The position numbers were made by a program, and so were the translations under genes. Shown piece after piece: positions 19,195-27,634 of a DNA stretch of 64,000 nt; within the stretch, counting starts at the first letter, position 1; every line of letters begins with the position of its first letter. Under the pieces are notes generated by a model, which had not been told where the DNA came from, searched no databases, and saw only the letters and a program-made list of their open reading frames with translations. This DNA comes from Sphaerotilus hippei (lineage in GTDB: Bacteria > Pseudomonadota > Gammaproteobacteria > Burkholderiales > Burkholderiaceae_C), in NCBI RefSeq assembly GCF_003201595.1, contig NZ_QJJS01000013.1:1-64000 (forward strand), read 5' to 3'.

Positions 19195-19512
19195 ATGAGC
19201 ATGAAAAAGACCGATCTCGTCAAGGGCCTGGCGAAAAAACTCGAAGGCAGGATGAAGACGGTCGGTGTGCCGCCCCGGTTCGGCCAGGGGTCCGCCGCGG
19301 CCGCCGAACCACGCGGTGCGCGTGAAGCCGCGACCGTCGCCCGGCCGGTGTCCGTCACCTGCCGCCTGCCCGCCGATCTGGCCCGTCGCCTGCGCGAGCG
19401 GGCCGTCGGCCAGGAGGGCGGGGTCAACACCGTGATCGCCCAGGCGCTGGAGCAGTGGCTGGCCGCCGACACCACGGCCCCTGCCCCGGCGTCCGAGCCT
19501 TCGCCGGACTGA
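19195..19512 (+). CDS. Small ribbon-helix-helix-like protein
   Basis: A 105-residue protein with a basic N-terminus (KKTDLVKGLAKKLEGRMK), a flexible Ala/Gly middle, and a C-terminal part VSVTCRLPADLARRLRERA followed by NTVIAQALEQWLA. That pattern (a beta strand followed by two helices) resembles Arc/MetJ-type DNA-binding or antitoxin-like folds. No toxin partner is adjacent: the next gene encodes a membrane-anchored coiled-coil protein. Function unknown; the start could also be the ATG at 19201. Confidence 0.6.
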   Translation: MSMKKTDLVKGLAKKLEGRMKTVGVPPRFGQGSAAAAEPRGAREAATVARPVSVTCRLPADLARRLRERAVGQEGGVNTVIAQALEQWLAADTTAPAPASEPSPD

Positions 19513-19578
19513 CGTCGGCACGAGACGCTGGCGTCGTGGCGCGTCCATGGCACGATGCTTCTCCCGAAGGAGAAGACC

Positions 19579-20085
19579 ATGGCGATGGACACCAAGGATT
19601 ACCTGAGCTTCAGCCTGTCCGTGATCGCGCTGGGGGTGTCGCTCTACAACCTGTGGCGCGCCCGGCGCGACGCGCTGCTGCAGAACCAGCGCAGCTTCGA
19701 GCAGAAACGCTTCGAGGCCGCGGCCCTGGCCTCGGACATCAAGAGCCACTACCTGCAGAGCGAGGGGGCGCTCGAGGCGGTGCGCTTCGAGGCGAAGCGG
19801 GCCAGGGATGCGTCGCTGGTGTCGGATCTGGAGGTGCACATCGCCTCGGGCAAGTCGTCCCTGCAGACCTTCACGGCCGTCGAGGCCGAACTGGCCGGCC
19901 TGCCGCCGTCCAGCGGCGATCCGGCCGAGCTGCTGGTCATCGAGAAGCTGCTCGGCCAGATCAAGGTGCAGAAGGCCGCCGCGGCCGAACGCGACCGGCG
20001 GGTGCTGAACTTCATCGAGACCGCCCGCCGCAAGCTGCTGGCGGCATCGTTGGTGCCACCGCCATCGCCTTCTCCTGTCCCCTGA
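19579..20085 (+). CDS. Hypothetical membrane-anchored coiled-coil protein
   Basis: A 168-residue protein with one N-terminal hydrophobic segment (about residues 8-25, SFSLSVIALGVSLYNLW) followed by a charged helical region, probably a coiled coil, and a Pro/Ser-rich tail. AAGGAGAAG stands before the ATG. I recognise no domain. It is probably an inner-membrane protein with a cytoplasmic helical body. It converges with the EF-G-like gene only 34 bases away. Confidence 0.65.
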   Translation: MAMDTKDYLSFSLSVIALGVSLYNLWRARRDALLQNQRSFEQKRFEAAALASDIKSHYLQSEGALEAVRFEAKRARDASLVSDLEVHIASGKSSLQTFTAVEAELAGLPPSSGDPAELLVIEKLLGQIKVQKAAAAERDRRVLNFIETARRKLLAASLVPPPSPSPVP

Positions 20086-20119
20086 GCCGCCCGACGGTCA
20101 GGTCTGCCGCAGCAGGCGG

Positions 20120-22201
20120 TCAATCCTCCGGATGCCCGTCCCAGCGCTTCACCATCTCCGCCTGCACCGTTGCGGGCACGGCGTCGTAGTGCGACAGCGC
20201 CAGACGGTAGCTGCCGTGGCCGCGGGTGAGGGCGTGCAGGCGGATCTGGTAGCCGGTCAGCTCCGACAGCGGCACGAGTGCCCTGATCACGCCCTGGTCG
20301 GTGCCACGCACCTCGCCGCGGCGTGAGGCGAGGTCGCCGGTGATGTCGCCGATGCCGGGACCGGCCGCGGTGATCTCGACCTCGGCGATCGGCTCCAGCA
20401 CGACGGGGCGGGCCTCGCGCACGGCCGCGATGAAGGCCTTGCGGGCGGCGGTGATGAAGGCGATCTCCTTGCTGTCGACGCTGTGGTGCTTGCCGTCGAG
20501 CACGGTGACCCGAACGTCGACGACGGGATGGCCGGAAATGACCCCCTGGGCCATGGCCAGCCGCACGCCTTTTTCCACGGCGGGCATGTACTGGCCGGGG
20601 ATGGCGCCGCCCTTGACCACGTCGACGAACTCGAACCCGGCGCCCCGTGGCAGCGGGTCGACCTGCAGGTGCACCTCGCCGAACTGGCCGGCGCCGCCGG
20701 TCTGCTTCTTGTGGCGGTACTGCGCCTGGGCGGTGCCGGTGACGGTCTCGCGGTAGGCGATGCGCGGCGGGGCGGTGTCGACCTCGACGCGGTAGGTCTC
20801 GCGCAGGCGTTCCAGCATCACGCGCAGGTGCAGCTCGCCCAGGCCGTAGACGACGGTCTCGTGGGTGTCGGGCACCTGCTCGATCCGCAGGCAGGGGTCC
20901 TCGGCGCCCAGGCGCGCCAGCACTTCGGTGAGGCGCTGGTCGTCGCCGTGGCGCCGGGGCCGCAGCGCCAGGCCGTGGACCGGCATCGGGAACTGCAGCG
21001 GCTGCAGGTGGATGGGGTCGTCCTCGGCCGCGTCGTGCAGCACGGCGTCGTGGTGGATGTCGTCGATCTTGGCCACGGCGGCGATGTCGCCCGGGCCGGC
21101 CTGCGCGATCTCGACCACGTCCTTGCCCTGCAGCCGGAACAGGTGCCCGACCTTGAAGGGCTTGCGGCCGTCGCCCACGTGGAGCAGGCTGTCGCGGGTG
21201 ACCGTGCCCTGGTGGACGCGGAACACGCCCAGCCGGCCCACATAGGGGTCGATCACCACCTTGAACACGTGCGCCAGCACGTGCGCGGCCGGGTCCACTG
21301 CCGCGTGCATGAGCCGGGCGGCCTCACCTTCGCCTCGAAGGAAGTCGGGCGGGTTGCCTTCGCCGGGGTCGGGCAGCAGCCGGGTGATCACGTCGAGCAG
21401 CGCGGCGACGCCGGCGCCGGTGCGCGCCGACACGAAGACGACCGGAATCAGGTGGCCCTCGCGCATGGCCTGCTCCAGCGGCGCGTGCAGCTCGTCCGCC
21501 TGCACGTCGCCGTCGTTCAGGTAACGCTCGACGAGGTCGGCATCGATCTCCACCACCTGTTCGACCAGCGCCCGGTGCGCCGCCGCCACCGAGGAGAAGT
21601 CGGCCTCGTGGCCCGGCTCAGCCTCGGGGGCGAACCAGCAGTCGACCACCTCCCGGCCACCGTTGGCGGGCAGGTTGAGCGGCAGGCATTCGCGTCCGAA
21701 CACCTCCTGGATGCCGGCCAGAAGCGCGGCGAGGTCCACGCCCGGGGCATCGATGTGGTTGACGACGATCAGGCGGTCAAGGCGGCGTCGGGCGGCCTGC
21801 TCCATCATGCGCACCGCCATGGGCTCCAGGCCGGTCGGTGCGTTGATGACGATGGCGGCGGTCTCCACCGCCTCGAGCGCCGGCAGCGAATGGCCGAGGA
21901 AGTCGGGGCTGCCGGGCGTGTCGAGCAGGTGGATGCGGACCTGCCGGTGCTCGAGGTGCAGCACGCTGGTCGACAGCGAATGCTGCATGCGGCGCTCGAT
22001 CGGGTCGAAGTCGCTGACGGTGCTGCCGTGTTCGATCGAGCCGGCCGCGCCGATCATGCCGCCGGCCTGCAGCAGCGCCTCGGCGAGGCTGGTCTTGCCG
22101 GCGGCGGCCGGGCCGAGCAGCGCCAGGTTGCGGATCGGCAGCGGGCTGCCGGACGGGAGCTTGGCAACGCTGGACGCGTTGCCCGGGGCTGGGCTGGACA
22201 T
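20120..22201 (-). CDS. EF-G-like translational GTPase with altered G motifs
   Basis: A 693-residue protein with all five EF-G domains, so related to elongation factor G. The nucleotide motifs differ from true EF-G: G1 reads GPAAAGKTS (usual GHIDAGKTT), G3 reads DTPGSPDF (usual DTPGHVDF, so the catalytic His is Ser) and G4 reads NHID (usual NKxD). The domain IV region around LDGKHHSVDSKE and the C-terminal ALTRGHGSYRL are conserved. It is probably an EF-G paralogue of the type annotated in many bacteria, with an unknown and perhaps non-translocating role. The start was set at MSSPAPG. Confidence 0.87.
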   Translation of the reverse strand: MSSPAPGNASSVAKLPSGSPLPIRNLALLGPAAAGKTSLAEALLQAGGMIGAAGSIEHGSTVSDFDPIERRMQHSLSTSVLHLEHRQVRIHLLDTPGSPDFLGHSLPALEAVETAAIVINAPTGLEPMAVRMMEQAARRRLDRLIVVNHIDAPGVDLAALLAGIQEVFGRECLPLNLPANGGREVVDCWFAPEAEPGHEADFSSVAAAHRALVEQVVEIDADLVERYLNDGDVQADELHAPLEQAMREGHLIPVVFVSARTGAGVAALLDVITRLLPDPGEGNPPDFLRGEGEAARLMHAAVDPAAHVLAHVFKVVIDPYVGRLGVFRVHQGTVTRDSLLHVGDGRKPFKVGHLFRLQGKDVVEIAQAGPGDIAAVAKIDDIHHDAVLHDAAEDDPIHLQPLQFPMPVHGLALRPRRHGDDQRLTEVLARLGAEDPCLRIEQVPDTHETVVYGLGELHLRVMLERLRETYRVEVDTAPPRIAYRETVTGTAQAQYRHKKQTGGAGQFGEVHLQVDPLPRGAGFEFVDVVKGGAIPGQYMPAVEKGVRLAMAQGVISGHPVVDVRVTVLDGKHHSVDSKEIAFITAARKAFIAAVREARPVVLEPIAEVEITAAGPGIGDITGDLASRRGEVRGTDQGVIRALVPLSELTGYQIRLHALTRGHGSYRLALSHYDAVPATVQAEMVKRWDGHPED

Positions 22202-22354
22202 GACGAGTCGCCTCCTCAGCACCCGGATCACCGGAATCGGTCAGGACAGGCCGGGCACCGTCTGTTCGAGCCGATCCAGCCTACGCCGCTTGCCGGATGC
22301 GCACAAGCGAGCCACCCTGCCGCCGCCGTGGAGGACACGCGCCGGGCGCCGTCC

Positions 22355-22972
22355 TCAGCGGGCGCGCATGCCGTCGAGGTAGAACCTCAGCGCGTGCTGT
22401 CCGGTGAGCACCGCCTGGTCGGGTGACAGGTTCAGCGTGGCCTGGCTCAGCAGGCCGTCGACCAGCGCGAACAGGCCGCGCGCGCCCGACTCGATGTCGA
22501 AGTCGTCGCGGATGCGGCCACGCTCCCGCGCGATGCGCAGCAGCGCCGAGATGTCGGCGATGTAGCCGTTGATGCAGTCGAGCTGGCGCTGCTGCGCGCT
22601 CTGCATGTCGGCGCTGTATTCGGTGCGGTGGATCGCGATCGTGAACACCCGCCGCGTGCGTTCGTCGTCGCGCAGCGCGCGCAGCGGGGTCATGGTCAGC
22701 TCGAACAGCAGCTGCAGCGGGTCGGCCTGCTCGGGCATCTGTTCGGCGCGGGTCACGGCCTCGCAGGGCATGGTGGCGCGGTCCATCATCGCGATGAACA
22801 ATTCGGCCTTGTCCTTGAAGTGCCAGTAGATGGCGCCTCGCGTCACGCCGGCGGCGGTGGCGATGTCCTGCAGCGTGGCGCGGGTCACGCCATGTTCCAG
22901 GAAGACCGCCTCGGCCGTGTCCAGCAGCCGCTCGCGGGTGGCCGCGGCTTCTTCTTTGGTGCGTCGAGCCAT
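22355..22972 (-). CDS. TetR/AcrR-family repressor of the adjacent RND pump
   Basis: A 205-residue TetR-family regulator. The helix-turn-helix is near residues 28-50 (TLQDIATAAGVTRGAIYWHF), followed by the AcrR/TtgR-type DKAELFIAMM and a C-terminal ligand domain. It is divergent from the RND operon that starts at 23207, and a palindromic AcrR-like operator lies in the 234-base gap. It probably represses both itself and the pump and is released by hydrophobic drugs. Confidence 0.92.
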   Translation of the reverse strand: MARRTKEEAAATRERLLDTAEAVFLEHGVTRATLQDIATAAGVTRGAIYWHFKDKAELFIAMMDRATMPCEAVTRAEQMPEQADPLQLLFELTMTPLRALRDDERTRRVFTIAIHRTEYSADMQSAQQRQLDCINGYIADISALLRIARERGRIRDDFDIESGARGLFALVDGLLSQATLNLSPDQAVLTGQHALRFYLDGMRAR

Positions 22973-23068
22973 GGTGGGATGTGGTGTCGTGTCGTGATGT
23001 GTTCACGCCCTCAGGTCGGCGTCAAGCAACGACCGTCCGGCGGTGCGGGCTTTCCCTAACAGCTGTTC

Positions 23069-23092
23069 TGCATACATGCATGATTGTATGTA
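23069..23092. promoter_or_regulatory. AcrR/TtgR-like operator
   Basis: A 24-base imperfect palindrome, with arms GCATACAT and ATTGTATGTA, in the gap between the tetR-family gene and the RND adaptor gene. By eye it agrees at 19 of 24 positions with the E. coli AcrR operator, whose arms are TACATACAT and ATGTATGTA. Nine of twelve base pairs are symmetric. It probably overlaps the promoters of both divergent units. Confidence 0.75.
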
Positions 23093-23206
23093 AACTCTGA
23101 ACACTTCTTCTGCCGGAAGTTCCCCCGTTCGGGGTGCGCCCGGTCAATCCTTTGTGTTTCTTGAACGACGGGGCGGGCCGTGGCGCGCTTCGATGGGGAT
23201 GTTCTG

Positions 23207-24439
23207 ATGCGATCCGAGTCTCGATCCATGTTGATGTCGACCGGCACGGCGCTGGTGGCGGTGGCCGCGGCGGTGCTGCTGGTGGCCTGCGGTGACAAGG
23301 GTGCGGCCGCGGCCGGCCCGGCAGGCGCGGGCGGCATGCCCCCGCCGCCGCCGGTGGGCGTCGTCACCACCGCGCTCGGCTCGGCCGGCCTGAGCACCGA
23401 GCTGCCCGGTCGCCTCGAGGCCTGGCGCACCGCGCAGGTCCGTGCCCGCGTGACGGGCATCGTGCAGAAGCGCCTGTTCACCGAAGGCGCCGACGTCAAG
23501 GCCGGCCAGTCGCTGTTCCAGCTCGACGCCGCGCCGTATCGCGCCACGCTCGACAGCGCCCAGGCCGCGCTCGGCAAGGCCGACGCCAACCTGGCCCAGG
23601 CGCAGGCCACCGCCCAGCGCAACGAGCCGCTGGCCGCCGCCAAGGCGATCAGCCAGCAGGAATGGATCGCCACCCAGACGGCGGTCAAGCAGGCGCAGGC
23701 CGACGTGGCCTCGGCCAAGGCTGCGGTGCAGACCGCCCGGCTGAACGTCGACTACGCCTCGGTGCTGGCGCCGATCGGCGGGCGCATCGGCCGTTCGCAG
23801 GTCACCGAAGGGGCGCTGGTCGGGCAGGGCGAGGCCACGCTGCTGGCCACGATCCAGCAGATCAACCCGCTCTACGTGAACTTCACCCAGTCGGCCAGCG
23901 AGGCGCTGCGCCTGCGCCAGGCGATCGAGCGTGGTGCGCTCAAGCGCTCCGGGGACGCCAGCCGCGTCACCGTGGTGCTCGACGACGGCAGCGAATACCC
24001 GCTGGCCGGCAAGCTGCTGTTCAGCGACCTGACGGTCGACCCGACCAGCGGCCAGGTCACGCTGCGCGCCGAGCTGCCCAACCCGAAGGGCGATCTGCTG
24101 CCCGGCCTGTTCGTCAAGGTGCGCCTGCAGCAGGCGCAGACCGAGTCGGCCATCCTGCTGCCGCAGCAGGCGGTCAGCCGCGGTTCGTCCGGCGACACGG
24201 TGCTGGTCGTCGGTGCGGACCACCAGGTCAGCCCGCGTCCGGTCAAGGTCACGGCTGGTCTGGACAACCAGTGGGTGGTCACCGACGGCCTGAAGCCGGG
24301 TGAGCAGGTGGTGGTCGACGGCTTCCAGAAGATCCGTCCCAAGACGCCGGTCACGCCGGTGCCGTGGTCGCCCGCGGGGGCGGCCTCCGGCGCCGCGCCG
24401 GCTGCGGCACCGTCGGCTTCGGCCGCGGCCAGCCGCTGA
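23207..24439 (+). CDS. RND efflux adaptor lipoprotein (AcrA/MexA type)
   Basis: A 410-residue periplasmic adaptor of the AcrA/MexA/TtgA family. The signal ends in lipobox LVAC (Cys near residue 28), the lipoyl halves surround GRLEAWRTAQVRARVTGIV and YASVLAPIGGRIGRS, with a helical hairpin between them, and a beta-barrel and membrane-proximal domain follow. The tail is Ala/Pro-rich. The start was set at the ATG with GGGGA ten bases upstream; ATG codons at 23180 and 23228 are alternatives. First gene of a three-gene tripartite pump operon. Confidence 0.92.
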   Translation: MRSESRSMLMSTGTALVAVAAAVLLVACGDKGAAAAGPAGAGGMPPPPPVGVVTTALGSAGLSTELPGRLEAWRTAQVRARVTGIVQKRLFTEGADVKAGQSLFQLDAAPYRATLDSAQAALGKADANLAQAQATAQRNEPLAAAKAISQQEWIATQTAVKQAQADVASAKAAVQTARLNVDYASVLAPIGGRIGRSQVTEGALVGQGEATLLATIQQINPLYVNFTQSASEALRLRQAIERGALKRSGDASRVTVVLDDGSEYPLAGKLLFSDLTVDPTSGQVTLRAELPNPKGDLLPGLFVKVRLQQAQTESAILLPQQAVSRGSSGDTVLVVGADHQVSPRPVKVTAGLDNQWVVTDGLKPGEQVVVDGFQKIRPKTPVTPVPWSPAGAASGAAPAAAPSASAAASR

Positions 24440-24451
24440 GGAGGCGCCGAC

Positions 24452-27400
24452 ATGTCATCCAAGTTCTTCATCGATCGCCCCATCTTCGCGTGGGTGATCG
24501 CGCTGTTCATCCTCGTGCTCGGGGGGGCGGCGATCACCAAGCTGCCGGTGGCGCAGTACCCGACGGTGGCGCCGCCGTCCATCATCATCACCACCGCCTA
24601 CCCGGGAGCCTCGGCCCAGGTGCTCGAGGACAGCGTGCTGGCCGTCATCGAGCAGGAGCTCAACGGCGCGCCGGGCCTGATCTACATGGAGTCCAGCGCT
24701 GACGCGACCGGCGCGGGCACCATCACCGTCACCTTCGAGCCGGGCACCGACGTGTCGATCGCCCAGATCGAGGTGCAGAACCGCCTGAGCCGCGCCACGC
24801 CGCGCCTGCCGAGCTCGGTGGTGCAGCAGGGCGTGCGGGTCGACAAGGCCCGCGCCAACTTCCTGATGTTCGTCACGCTGATCTCCAAGGCCGGCACGTT
24901 CGATCCGGTGGCGCTGGGCGACTACGCGGTGCGCAACCTGCAGCCCGAGCTGCTGCGCGTGCCGGGGGTCGGCCAGGCCCAGCTGTTCGGCACCGAGCGT
25001 GCGATGCGCGTCTGGATCGATCCGGCCAAGCTGGTCGGCTACGGCCTGACGCCGGCGGACGTCAACGCCGCCATCCGTGCGCAGAACCTGCAGGTGTCGG
25101 CCGGCTCGATCGGCGGCCAGCCCAACGAGGCCCGCCAGACGGTCTACGCCACCGTCACCGTCAGCGGCCAGCTGACGTCGGTGCGCGAGTTCGGCCAGAT
25201 CATCGTGCGCGCCAACGCCGACGGCTCGTCCGTGCGGCTCAAGGACGTCGCCCGCCTCGAGCTGGGCGGCCAGTCCTACGCCACCTCGATGCGCCTGAAC
25301 GGCGTGACCGCCACCGGCATCGGCATCCAGCTCGCGCCGTCAGGCAACGCGCTGGCCACCGCCCAGGCGGTCAAGGCCCGCATGGCCGAGCTGCAGAAGT
25401 TCTTCCCCGAGGGCATGAGCTACGAGGTGCCCTACGACAGCTCGAAGTTCGTCTCGATCTCGATCGAGCAGGTCATCAAGACGCTGCTGGAGGCGATCGC
25501 GCTGGTGTTCGTCGTGATGTTCCTGTTCCTGCAGAACTGGCGCTACACGCTGATCCCGACCATCGTCGTGCCGATCGCGCTGATGGGCACCTTCGCCGTG
25601 ATGCTGGTGGCGGGCTTCTCGATCAACGTGCTGACGCTGTTCGGCATGGTGCTGGCCATCGGCATCCTGGTCGACGACGCCATCGTGGTGGTCGAGAACG
25701 TCGAGCGCCTGATGGCCGAGGAGGGCCTGTCGCCCGCCGCGGCCACGCGCAAGGCGATGGGCCAGATCACCGGCGCCATCATCGGCATCACCGTGGTGCT
25801 GGTGAGCGTGTTCGTGCCGATGGCCTTCTTCGCCGGCTCTGTGGGCAACATCTACCGGCAGTTCTCGCTGTCGATGGTGGCCTCGATGCTGTTCTCGGCG
25901 CTGATGGCGCTGACGCTGACGCCCGCGCTGTGCGCCACGCTGCTCAAGCCGGTCGATCCGGAGCACCACGAGAAGAAGGGCTTCTTCGGCTGGTTCAACC
26001 GCGGCTTCAAGCGCACGACCCATGGCTACGAAGGCCTGGTGGCGCGCATCATCCGCAAGGCCGGTCGCTACATGGTCATCTACGTGGCGGTGGTGGCGGC
26101 GGTGGGCTTCCTCTACAGCCGCCTGCCGACGTCCTTCCTGCCCAACGAGGACCAGGGCTACATCGTGGTCAACGTGCAGCTGCCCCCGGGCGCGACGATC
26201 GGCCGCACCGAGGCGGTGATCAAGCAGGTCGAAGGCTTCTTCATGCAGCAGCCCGAGGTCGACAAGATCGTCGCGGTGCTGGGCTTCAGCTTCTCCGGTT
26301 CGGGCCAGAACGCGGGCATCGCCTTCGTGCCGCTCAAGGACTGGAGCGAGCGCCACGGCGCCGGGCATTCCGCCCAGGCGCTGGCCGGGCGGGCCTTCGG
26401 TGCGCTGATGGGCATCCGTGACGCGTTCATCTTCCCGCTCAGCCCGCCGCCGATCCCGGAGCTGGGCAACGCGACCGGCTTCACCTTCCGCCTGCAGGAC
26501 CGCACCGGCCAGGGCCACGAGGCGCTGCTGGCCGCGCGCAACCAGCTGCTGGGCATGGCCGGCCAGAGCAAGGTGCTCGCCGGCGTGCGTCCCGACGGCC
26601 TGGAAGATGCCCCGCAGATCAAGCTCGACATCGACCGCGAGCGTGCGGCCGCCCAGGGCGTGGGCTACGACAGCATCGCCAGCGTGCTGGCCACCGCGTT
26701 CGGCTCCACCTACGTCAACGACTTCCCCAACCAGGGCCGTCTGCAGCGTGTGGTGGTGCAGGCCGAAGCGGCTGCCCGCATGCAGCCCGAGGACCTGCTC
26801 AAGCTCTACGTGCCCAACAGCAAGGGCCAGCAGGTGCCGTTCTCGGCCTTCGCCACCACCCGCTGGGTGACCGGTCCGATCCAGACCACCCGCTACAACG
26901 GCTACCCGGCGATGAAGATCGCCGGTGACGCCGCCAAGGGCTACAGCACCGGCGACGCGATGAACGAGATGGAGAAGCTGGCCGGCCAGCTGCCCCCGGG
27001 CTTCGGTTTCGAGTGGACCGGCCAGTCCCGCGAGGAGAAGCTCTCGGGCTCGCAGGCCATGATCCTGCTGGCGTTCTCGATGCTGGCGGTGTTCCTGTGC
27101 CTGTCGGCGCTCTACGAGAGCTGGAGCATCCCGGTGGCCGTGCTGCTGGTGGTGCCGCTGGGCATCCTCGGCTCGCTGCTGGGCGTGTGGATGCGTGACA
27201 TGCCCAACGACGTGTACTTCAAGGTCGGCCTGATCACCATCATCGGCCTGTCGGCGAAGAACGCGATCCTGATCATCGAGTTCGCCAAGGACCTGATGGC
27301 CGAGGGCAAGGGCCTGCTGGCGGCGACGCTGGAGGCCTGCCACCTGCGCTTCCGCCCGATCATCATGACCTCGTTCGCCTTCATCCTCGGCGTGCTGCCG

Positions 27401-27634
27401 CTGGCCATCGCCAGCGGTGCCGGCTCCGCCAGCCAGCGGGCCATCGGCACCGGCGTGATGGGCGGGATGATCACCGCGACGGTGCTGGCCGTGTTCCTCG
27501 TGCCTGTGTTCTTCGTGGTGATCCGCCGCCTCTTCCCGGGCGGTCACGAGGTCGAACACCCGACGGGCGTCAGCTCCCACGTGACCGATGCCGCGACGGC
27601 CGGCCTGATCGCCGACCTGGAGGACAAGAAGTGA
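24452..27634 (+). CDS. HAE1-type RND multidrug efflux permease (AcrB/MexB/TtgB type)
   Basis: A 1060-residue trimeric proton/drug antiporter. The start FFIDRPIFAWVIALFI is the signature N-terminus. The porter-domain markers GSIGGQPN and the proton-relay segment GILVDDAIVVVENVERLM are present, and the second half repeats the fold (NAILIIEFAKDLM). Length and order match AcrB. The gene lies 12 bases after the adaptor and overlaps the outer-membrane factor gene by four bases. It probably exports a wide range of hydrophobic compounds. Confidence 0.96.
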   Translation: MSSKFFIDRPIFAWVIALFILVLGGAAITKLPVAQYPTVAPPSIIITTAYPGASAQVLEDSVLAVIEQELNGAPGLIYMESSADATGAGTITVTFEPGTDVSIAQIEVQNRLSRATPRLPSSVVQQGVRVDKARANFLMFVTLISKAGTFDPVALGDYAVRNLQPELLRVPGVGQAQLFGTERAMRVWIDPAKLVGYGLTPADVNAAIRAQNLQVSAGSIGGQPNEARQTVYATVTVSGQLTSVREFGQIIVRANADGSSVRLKDVARLELGGQSYATSMRLNGVTATGIGIQLAPSGNALATAQAVKARMAELQKFFPEGMSYEVPYDSSKFVSISIEQVIKTLLEAIALVFVVMFLFLQNWRYTLIPTIVVPIALMGTFAVMLVAGFSINVLTLFGMVLAIGILVDDAIVVVENVERLMAEEGLSPAAATRKAMGQITGAIIGITVVLVSVFVPMAFFAGSVGNIYRQFSLSMVASMLFSALMALTLTPALCATLLKPVDPEHHEKKGFFGWFNRGFKRTTHGYEGLVARIIRKAGRYMVIYVAVVAAVGFLYSRLPTSFLPNEDQGYIVVNVQLPPGATIGRTEAVIKQVEGFFMQQPEVDKIVAVLGFSFSGSGQNAGIAFVPLKDWSERHGAGHSAQALAGRAFGALMGIRDAFIFPLSPPPIPELGNATGFTFRLQDRTGQGHEALLAARNQLLGMAGQSKVLAGVRPDGLEDAPQIKLDIDRERAAAQGVGYDSIASVLATAFGSTYVNDFPNQGRLQRVVVQAEAAARMQPEDLLKLYVPNSKGQQVPFSAFATTRWVTGPIQTTRYNGYPAMKIAGDAAKGYSTGDAMNEMEKLAGQLPPGFGFEWTGQSREEKLSGSQAMILLAFSMLAVFLCLSALYESWSIPVAVLLVVPLGILGSLLGVWMRDMPNDVYFKVGLITIIGLSAKNAILIIEFAKDLMAEGKGLLAATLEACHLRFRPIIMTSFAFILGVLPLAIASGAGSASQRAIGTGVMGGMITATVLAVFLVPVFFVVIRRLFPGGHEVEHPTGVSSHVTDAATAGLIADLEDKK

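Noticed and set aside
19195..20085. Adjacent small genes read as a toxin-antitoxin pair because of the ribbon-helix-helix-like fold.
   Set aside because: The second gene encodes a membrane-anchored coiled-coil protein without any toxin feature, the genes are 66 bases apart, and each has its own leader.
24938..25000. Possible CRISPR or tandem repeat arrays suggested by repetitive GC-rich text.
   Set aside because: Repetition comes from codon bias (ctg, gcc, cag) in coding sequence. No regularly spaced identical repeats with distinct spacers were found anywhere.
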